NCBI GenBank assembly: GCA_029204225.1
Contig: CM055107.1
Coordinates: 28,421,410 to 28,485,409, forward strand
Length of the DNA stretch: 64,000 nucleotides
Reading direction: 5' to 3'
Origin: Diphasiastrum complanatum
Taxonomy: Eukaryota > Streptophyta > Lycopodiopsida > Lycopodiales > Lycopodiaceae
Both the position numbers and the translations under genes were made by a program. The notes under the pieces are model-generated. The model was not told the DNA's origin. It did not search any database and saw nothing but the letters and a program-made list of their open reading frames with translations. Below, one piece after another: positions 56,806 to 64,000 of the stretch; positions within the stretch are counted from its first letter, which is position 1; each line of letters opens with the position of its first letter.

Positions 56806-57389
56806 ACATTTAATTCCCACAATTGGCGTAAAGTCCTTTTATTAACATCTAATCAATTAAATAACCATGTGATCATCGAGTTGAACTTACACACGCATTG
56901 CCAAACCCCTCTCACTTATTTGTCATAAAACGGTGGTCGTGAGCGCAGTGGAGGCTCGGTTGCTCAGAGCGTAGGCGTGTAGGAACGGAAACACAACAGT
57001 TAGTAGCAGAAATATTCAAGTAGAAGAATTCATACAGTTTGCGCAAATGAACGACGCAGTAGTGAGACAAAATTGCACTCTGATAAATATCAACAGTGAG
57101 TACAATGGCTTGAAGTAATAACTTCAGCTTGTTGAGCGTGATAACGCTGGCTACAGATAACTCTAATTGAAAGAGAAATTCCAAAAATTAACACTTACAT
57201 AGCTTGTTTCAACTAATATAAAGATTTACAAGAGAGAAAATATCTTACAAGCCTTTAAGGCTATTTATGCCAGTCTTTGCATATGTACAAAAGTTGGTAA
57301 CCATCAACCGCCTTTGGGATATTTGTTTGTCCAGCTGTTTTACGATTACTCATCCATAAGCGAAGTTGGTCAGCAAAAATGCGAAAAAG

Positions 57390-57712
57390 GCGAAGGTGCC
57401 TTAAAAATGATTTCTAAAGTATTCTGGCCACTTGGCCAATGTGTCGCATTTTTCACGAAGGAGCGAAAAAGGCGAAAAAGACGAAGGTGCCTTAAAAATG
57501 ATTTCTAAGATATTCTGGCCACTTGGCCAGTGTGTCGCATTTTTCACTAAGGAGCAAAAAAGACGAAGGTGCCTTAAAATGATTTCTAAGGCATAGAGAA
57601 TCTCAAAGGAAAAAAAATGTGAAGGCCTAAAAATATGTTGTCGGCCTTTTAGTTTTTCAGGATGCTCATTACTTGAACGATTTGTTTAATGCTGAGCATA
57701 AGAAATCTAACA
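57390..57712 (-). repeat. Copia-type LTR end with 91/82-bp tandem repeats
   Basis: AAGGTGCCTTAAAAATGATT ... CTGGCCACTTGGCCA repeats at 57393, 57484 and 57566. The end GGATGCTCATTA ... GCTGAGCATAAG ... TCTAACA is followed at 57713 by CTCCCCCTTAA, a polypurine tract on the minus strand. The other boundary is not visible. Confidence 0.6.
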
Positions 57713-57723
57713 CTCCCCCTTAA

Positions 57724-58680
57724 TGTGGATCCTGAAAAACTTTGATCTTCCTAGGCATAACTTTGTAAGGCTCTATGGAAACCTACTACAATTGACCGAT
57801 TGAATTTTAATGTATAATGGCCAATTCTAATTGTGGACCGTTATTTGCACCTTCTCATTTGCTCCTTCTTGGCACTGTTACATAATATGGGTCCACTCTC
57901 AATTGACGAGGACTTGCCACATAATTCCTTATTGCCTCATGAATTTTCTCGAGTGTTCTTGGTCCCCAACTCAGCAATTATTTCCTCTGTGCCAACTTCA
58001 TCCTCTATCATCTTATGGATTAGACTATCCAAATGAGTGCGAATGCCTAAGATGTCACTAGAATCAAGAAATACAACCACATGTGCAGGTGTAGGTCCAA
58101 CATCCACTTGTGAAGAACCCACTTGAAGATTGGCATGTGGGTCTTTTTCTTCAAAAGTATCCTCTTCTAGAACAATTGCATCAAAAATCTTTGGAGATCA
58201 GGTTCTAGGAGAAATGTGGAGTGTGTTTGGAAATTAGCTTGTGGGTCTGCCAGTGTATCCTTCTGGACTTGCGCATGCTCCTTCTCATAGTCGACGAATT
58301 GGTCAAATCCTTCTCCCGGTGAGGAGGCTTGGAAAGGTGGAGGACTGAGCCACACGATAAATTATATGTCAGTTTCTGAGGAATTGGAGTCATCGATCAG
58401 ATCCATGAACATCTGGATTGACAACAATAAAGTGGTAGTATGCGGGAGTGAAAGTGCTTGCGCTTCCGTAATCTTGATGGTAGAACCAATTGTAATGGAA
58501 GGCAATGTGGGGGAGTTGATGGAGATGGTGGTTTTAGAGGATGGAAAAATAGAAAGTTCAGCTTGAATAGCGACAGCGGGGGTTGTGCAGCAGCTGGCAA
58601 TTGTCGCTAAGTTCAACGACGAGCCATGGGAGGTGAGCTTAGCCGTCATTTATCCAGTTGAGCTTTTCAAAAATTACTTG
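57724..58680. other. Repeat-derived sequence, not identified
   Basis: Several short open frames on both strands (57.8-58.65 kb) without recognisable domains, lying between two copia LTR ends. Probably degraded retrotransposon internal sequence. Confidence 0.35.
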
Positions 58681-58880
58681 TTGAAACCAGTTAGGGCAAT
58701 TCATTATCTTTACAACAAGGAAAACATGTTTTGTTAACATTCGATGGTTCGAACACCTTTGATACTCTTTGTCATTATCGAACTCGACTATTAGCCATTT
58801 TCATATATTTCTACAACCTATATAAAAACATGAGTAAAACTACAGACACTAGATAGATGAATGGATGTAGATAAAAGATA

Positions 58881-58912
58881 GATTATGAGAATAAATCCAA
58901 CACTCTCCCTTA
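58881..58912 (-). repeat. Copia 3' LTR end and polypurine tract
   Basis: AATCCAACA ends at 58902 followed by CTCTCCCTTA, i.e. AAGGGAGAG-TGTTGG on the minus strand. The inner LTR extent is not resolved. Confidence 0.5.
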
Positions 58913-58929
58913 GTTTGAATCCATGAATT

Positions 58930-59155
58930 TCTTTGCATTCAAAAGTACTCCAAGCTTACCTCTTTGTCAAAAGCTTTGCTTTTAACATAATGATACTTGA
59001 ATGTGCTTACTCATGGAATGAAACCTAGGATTGGCCGATAAAGGAACAGCCTTTTGATTATCACAGAAAACAATTGACAAAGCATTTTAATTCAGAAAAA
59101 CATCCAATTGTAAATTTTGCAACCACACTGCTTTCTTTGTCGCTTGAGAGGTAGT
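58930..59155 (-). pseudogene. Copia RNase H relic
   Basis: ATKKAVWLQNLQLDVFLN, stop, ALSIVFCDNQKAVPLSANP and FHSMSKHIQVSLC, the usual C-terminal copia RNase H motifs (CDNQ, KHI). Confidence 0.8.
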
Positions 59156-59335
59156 GATATACTATTATTATGTATATGATAGAGTTATTGAGGTTTGCTT
59201 GCGACTGTTCCATGAAATTGGACCACATGCTGGAGTGTTTGTGGATATCGAGGCAAATCCGATGATCACATACTTATTTGATTATTATAAGTTAATAAAA
59301 GGAGTACTTTAGGCCAACTTATGGGAATGAAATAT

Positions 59336-59627
59336 TGTAGGGTCTCATAGTCAAGTTACTGAATAAAAGCGGGTTCCCCAAAAAAATCAAATTCAAATAA
59401 GGATGGAGGTAGGAATTGGCCAATTGGCTTCGAGGCCAAGTGCCTTAGAATCCACTACAAACAGTGATGCTTTGTAATTCATTTTTATATTCAATCAAAA
59501 AGATGAAAACTCTATCTATTTGCAATTGGATGTCATTGCTATTTATTTCTTGCTCCATCTCTCATATTTTCTTTTAATCTTGTTGTTATTTGGATTTGCT
59601 AGTTGTTTGGATTGAATCTTGTTATGC

Positions 59628-59720
<93 letters not shown>

Positions 59721-60210
59721 AACTAAGCTTGATCTTGGTTATTAGAGTTAGTGGATCACAATGTTAGATGTTGAATCATAAGCATGTGATTGAATCTGAA
59801 ATATGCAATAACTCTCATGGGAACGAACCTCGGCATGACATGTAAAGAATCATCTTTCATTTTTTATGCTATGCAAGTACTAGATCTAGGGTTGAAGGTG
59901 GATAGAAAAATATGTTAAGAGTTTGGCACCGTTGCCAGGGATTTATGTCATATTTTATTTTTTAGCATATTTGTAATGCTTGGATGATGTTAGCTTGCAT
60001 TTAGGCATTGTGGTTTTTGCATAGTAGTGTTAAAATTGCATTTTAGGGTAAGGTGGATTTTCATGATTTTGTGTGGATTGCTTGCTTGTAATCACTTGAG
60101 ATTGAAGGGAAAGGATATTCGGAGTCGGGGTCGAGTTGTTGATCAATGCCGAGTTTTGAATTGTCGGCTTGGGGATAGGAAGTCGGTTGAGCTTTTCCCT
60201 TGTGGTCGAT
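59336..60210 (+). mobile_element. Gypsy-type LTR plus leader fragment
   Basis: TGTAGGGTCTCATAG start, GGCCAAGTGCCTTAGAATCC, and (TG)n(GA)n(CA)n at 59630-59716. Near 59922 comes TTTGGCACCGTTGCCAGGGA, the leader/primer-site block typical of large plant gypsy elements. It is an inverted relative of 56380-56805. The first 290 bp after the block have no clear gag. Confidence 0.65.
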
Positions 60211-60239
60211 GAATCAGTCTTCCATAAAAATAACATCTC

Positions 60240-61000
60240 TACTAGTCAATGCCTCTCGGTATCCAGATTGTAGAGCTTGTATGCCTTGTGGTCTAAAGAA
60301 TAGCCGATGAAAATCATTTTCATGCTCTTGTCATCCAGCTTTCTTCTTATATCTTCAAGGATCTGAGCGAAAGCAATGCATCCAAACACTCAAATATTTT
60401 TGAGTGGTGGTTTCGATCCTGTCCACACCTCATAAGGTGTCTTGCCATTCAGGGCTTTGGTGATGGATCGATTATGCAAATAGGCAACTATAGTAATAGC
60501 TTTTGCCCAAAATTTCTTTGGAAGAGAGGCATGGGCCAGCATGCTCTTGGCACTTTCGATGAGTGTCTGATTATTCCTTTCAACTATACCATTGGACTGA
60601 GGTGAGTAGCTGGTTGTAAATTGCTGATGTGTTCCATTGACCTTGTAGAAGTCCTTGAATTCAGTGGAGAAGAATTTTCTCCCTCCATCAGTACATAGAG
60701 CCTTGATTTTTTTCTGGGTCTAATTTTTATCATACACCTTGAACTACTTGAAAAACTTGAATGCCTCTGATTTGTTCTTCAGAAAATAAGTAGCAGTCCT
60801 TCGTGAGAAGTCATCAATGAAGGTTAGGAAATAGAGAGCTCCCCTTGTCGAAGCAGTCTGCATTGGGCCACAAATGTCGCTATATACAATATCAAGCAAA
60901 CCTTTGGAAGTAGGAACTGAATCAAAAATAAAAGGGCTTCTAGCATGCTTGTTGATAATACAACTTTCACATGGGAAAGTTTGTTTGTTGACAGATAGAA
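60240..61000 (-). pseudogene. Copia integrase relic
   Basis: Minus strand gives TSYSPQSNGIVERNNQTLIE, AKSMLAHASLPKKFWAKA, NGKTPYEVWTGSKP and HKAYKLYNLDTERH, the C-terminal half of copia integrase, with internal stops. Confidence 0.82.
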
Positions 61001-61004
61001 GTTC

Positions 61005-61562
61005 CTACACTCGATTCTGAGTCGACATTTGCTGAATACTATTGAAGTTTAGGTGGCCTAATCTGAAATGCCAAAGCATATCAGTCGATTCAGAAGTGGA
61101 TGAATAAAGATCTTGGTTATTTGTTGAGTAGCAAAGACTAAGCTTGTAAAGATAGCCACATTGTCTAATGTAAGCTAAAACTTTCCTAGACTTATCAAGT
61201 ATGGTGCAGCCCTCTATATCGAATTTAACCCTTCGACCAGAATCAATGATTCTGCTTATCGAAAGTAGATTCTTGGTAGGGTTTGGAACATAAACAACGT
61301 TGGACGGCAACTTTACATCACTTTTTTGGAACTTGACTTTGATTTGTCCTTCACCTTTGATAGAATGAGATGAGTTGTCTCCAAGTTGCACAACTCTTGA
61401 ATGGGTGAATGGCTTGTAGCATTGGAACCAGTCTCGATGGTGAGTCATATGTTGAGTTGCCCTTAAGTCCAAGTACCAGGAGTTGATATCCTGATGTTCT
61501 TCAAGCTTGGTCATAAAGATAGCCTCATCTTCCTCTTGTTGCTGGATCGAGTTATAATACAA
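61005..61562 (-). pseudogene. Copia protease and GAG-pre-integrase
   Basis: WYLDLRATQHMTHHRDWF (the protease DSGAT box is altered to DLRAT, which should inactivate it), VVYVPNPTKNLLSISRI and LWHFRLGHLNFNSIQQM. Confidence 0.85.
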
Positions 61563-61714
61563 ACAACTTCCGTCTTTTGCTACAATTATAGTACAATTGC
61601 TTTTGCTATTAACTGTTTCTTCTTCTCGTTGTTGTACTTTAAAGTTCGACAGACTCTGATGAGATGACCAGTCCTCTTACAGTATTTATAGAATAGCTTC
61701 TATCTTTGTTGAGA

Positions 61715-62440
61715 TTATAAAGGCTCTGAAGATGATGCTTCATTTGGTATAGGCTGTTGCATGTTCCTCTTCTTGTCAGGATAATCTAACTGTGTAGATC
61801 TCTTGGATCTAAACTTTTGATTTTCTTGGGAAATAGAGCTTAAGGATCTGATTCTGAGCCTGAAGAGGATGCAGTTCTTCTGATCTCCTCTCGTAGAAGC
61901 ATCGAAATTACTCTTGATAGAGCGGGATGCTTCTGGATCAAAATTGCCATGACCCAATTTTCATAGGCATCAAGTAGACTCGATAATAGAGTCATAACAG
62001 CATCGAAATCTTCAATGACTGAGCCAGTTGCAGTCATCTGCTTCATAAAATTTTTGAAAGTGTTGACATGACTTGAAACACTATCTGCATTAGACATTGT
62101 CAAGGTGAAGAATTTCTTCCTCAAATGAAGTTTGAAAGTGATGTCCCTGATATCGTAAAGAGTTGCTAGAATGTCCCATGCATCCTTAGCACTTTGAACA
62201 GCTCGTATATGGCTGATTTGAGAGTCTTTGATATTGAGAGTAATCATGGCAAATGCCTTGCCATCTCTCAATTTCCATTTGGCGATGATGGCCATCACCT
62301 TATGGTTTGACCTTTGTGCCATCAACTATGTCTCACAGTTCTTTGGCAAGTAGAACTACATTCATTCTTGAACTTCCAAAGATGGTAGTTATCTCCATCG
62401 AGTTTGTCAATCAAAGATGAACTAGAAGATGGATCCATTC
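61715..62440 (-). pseudogene. Copia gag
   Basis: MDPSSSSSLIDKLDGDNYHL at 62.4 kb, WKLRDGKAFAMITLNI, AKDAWDILATLYDIRD, HVNTFKNFMKQMTATGSVI. This is a gag of UBN2 type broken by frameshifts near 62325 and 61850. Confidence 0.82.
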
Positions 62441-62464
62441 TGGTATAGAGTGTCAGTTGAGATA

Positions 62465-62575
62465 GATTTGTCGGCCAAGTCAGATTTGTTGGCTGAGTCA
62501 GATGTGTCGACTGAGTCAAAATTTGTCGGCCGAGTCAAATTTGTTGGCCGAGTCAGATGTGTCGATCGAGTCAAA
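62465..62575. repeat. Short tandem repeat, unit about 18-20 bp, about 6 copies
   Basis: Variants of TTGTCGGCCGAGTCARAT in the region just inside the copia LTR start. Confidence 0.8.
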
Positions 62576-62649
62576 AAAATTTAGGATGCTCATTATCAAA
62601 TGGATTTGGTCCTGAGCATAGATATCCAACAAAAGCAACGTAGTATTTT

Positions 62650-63430
62650 AATAATGATTGTTATGAAATCCTCTTTGCAAACAGAGAAGGTGATCTGTAC
62701 ATCTTGATTCATGAGTATGCACTTTCTACCAATGTGAGTACTTCCATTGCTCAATTATGGCATCAAAGACTAGGACATTTAAACATGAGATCAATCTTGT
62801 ACATGCATCACAATAGCATGGTTAAGGATCTAAGCACTAATGCTGCCTCCACTAATATTTGACATGTCTATGAGATGTGCTTACTAGGCAAACAACCTAG
62901 ATCAAAATTCTCAAAGGGACAAGCCACTAGAGCTAAGTCCATTTTAGAATTGATACATAGTGATTTGTGTGGCCCTATGAGTTCTCCCTCTCTAGGTTCA
63001 GCACTATATTTTATCATTTTTATTGATGATATTCAAGATTCACCAGTATTATGTTCATCAAGAACAAGTCTGAGGCATTCAACTGCTTTAAAGAATTCAA
63101 GCAGTTTGCTGAGACACAGACTGGTCAAAAGTTCAAGGCCCTATGCACAGATAGTGGGGGAGAATATCTATCAAATTAAATGTCTGACTATTTATCTTCA
63201 TGTGGCATTCATCATCAATTCACCACTAGCTACACACCATAGCAGAATGGAGTAGCCGAAAGAAAGACCCGAACATCATTCAATGTGGCACGATCAATGC
63301 TTTCAAATGCTCAGCTACCTAAAAACTTTTGGGCTGAAGCAATTTCAACTACTTGCTATCTGTAGAATAATTCAAACACTAAAGCAGTCAACTCAAAGAC
63401 TCCTTTCGAAGCCTATCATGGATACTTTAC
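62650..63430 (+). mobile_element. Ty1/copia integrase relic, plus strand
   Basis: LWHQRLGHLNMRSILYMH, a Cys-poor CLLGKQPRSKF finger end, ELIHSDLCGPM, then shifted frames with TPQQNGVAERKTRT, LPKNFWAEAI and NSKTPFEAYHG. It is distinct from and opposite to the neighbouring copia element. Confidence 0.82.
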
Positions 63431-63439
63431 TTGCTAGTT

Positions 63440-63867
63440 TTATAGCACTACTTTGATCTAACTTAAGAATGATTTCCATCTTAAGCATAGATCTCCTCTC
63501 AATGATCCTAATATGTACAAAACAATAAACTTCATAATTGATATAGATAATAGTGTCCATATTGGATGTTTCACTATTTCTTACATCAATTTTACATTTC
63601 AAGATGAAACTAGTACATGAAGAATAACATAGAATGGGAATGGAATGATTACTCCATGTTTCCACCTTTGAAATCTCTATAAAACAGCAGCAAACATGTA
63701 ACAAATGAAAGTGATGAATGCTTGCTTGCATGTCTTCTCCATATTTCACTTATTGTGAAATGTATGTGTCAAAATCCACCATGAATGAGCCTCCATTGCC
63801 TTCTTGCCATGAAGAACCATCAAGCCTTGGAAATCCATGAGTAAAAGAATACAACAATTATGCTTAC
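63440..63867. other. Intergenic or intron sequence, nothing recognised
   Basis: AT-rich; open frames here lack recognisable motifs. Confidence 0.4.
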
Positions 63868-64000
63868 CGGCTCCATAAGACTCTATATAATTAGTAGGTA
63901 GTACTAGTCCTTCTTCAAGATCCATTGGATACAAAAAGTTGACTATAGATTCACCACATTTTGACAATTTCCACTCATTGACATAACATAGCTCAAACAT
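63868..64000 (-). CDS. Possible exon of an unidentified gene (cut by window edge)
   Basis: Minus-strand frame open from the edge: WKLSKCGESIVNFLYPMDLE and EGLVLPTNYIESYGA, then donor GTAAGC at 63862-63867. The composition is unlike the surrounding relics. No family recognised. It could instead be transposon-derived. Confidence 0.3.

Larger units (their letters stand above)
58913..62631 (-). mobile_element. Ty1/copia element, degraded, with nested gypsy LTR
   Basis: On the minus strand, from 62631: LTR start TGTTGGATATC, gag (62.4-61.8 kb), protease and pre-integrase (61.6-61.0 kb), integrase (61.0-60.24 kb), and after a gap RNase H (59.15-58.93 kb). The RT is lost where a gypsy-type LTR and leader (59336-60210) now lie. 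All frames carry stops or shifts. Confidence 0.8.

Overview
This is a stretch of a large, transposon-rich land-plant nuclear genome. Plant identity rests on three things: a SPLAYED-type SNF2 chromatin-remodelling gene that can be followed exon by exon, a chromodomain Ty3/gypsy element whose primer site matches plant initiator tRNA-Met, and Ty1/copia, LINE and hAT relics. Multi-kilobase introns packed with repeats suggest a seedless vascular plant or gymnosperm rather than a compact angiosperm genome. That placement is inference; the sequence itself does not fix it.

The backbone is one minus-strand gene. A likely 5' UTR exon lies near 53.5-53.9 kb, the start codon is at 52351, and 18 coding exons run leftward to 8450. 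I placed the splice sites by eye as GT-AG boundaries. The exon lengths sum to exactly 5832 nt (1944 codons), with phases agreeing at every junction. The protein carries the SYD amino-terminal region, a QLQ-like segment, a coiled-coil/HSA block and the first half of the Snf2 ATPase (Walker [13 protein letters not shown] box). The C-terminal helicase lobe and the 3' end are left of the window, so intron 18 exceeds 8.4 kb and nearly the whole left 53 kb is one gene.

Intron 18 (1-8.4 kb) holds a sense-oriented (+) LINE with an uninterrupted 1050-codon reading frame, a TBCC-like pseudogene fragment, a fasciclin-like arabinogalactan pseudogene, GC-palindromic short elements, long TG repeats and an internally deleted LINE. 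Intron 17 (8.6-16.0 kb) holds a frameshifted LINE 3' end and a strong hairpin. Intron 15 (16.8-35.1 kb, 18 kb) holds two related GC-rich hAT transposons lying head to head (17419-23397 minus, 23669-33599 plus), about 270 bp apart. A chromovirus-type gypsy element (25357-31581, 358-bp LTRs, 5-bp target duplication GGTGG) sits inside the second hAT. All these units end in CATAG/CTATG next to (TA)n tracts, and short non-autonomous relatives fill the junctions. Intron 8 (38.0-44.8 kb) holds a LINE relic, a gypsy reverse transcriptase relic, a hAT dimerisation-domain fragment and a copia integrase relic.

From 54 kb to the right edge is intergenic repeat: a CT microsatellite of about 150 bp just upstream of the SYD-like gene, then copia fragments (gag, protease, integrase, RNase H), two inverted copies of a gypsy-type LTR, and perhaps one exon of another minus-strand gene at the edge.

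The most interesting signals are the intronic head-to-head hAT pair, which would be transcribed as a foldback by the host gene; the reciprocal C-to-T nonsense changes separating the two hAT copies; a second, convergent gene carried by the hAT; and LINE 3' tails that share a hairpin but end in different microsatellites.
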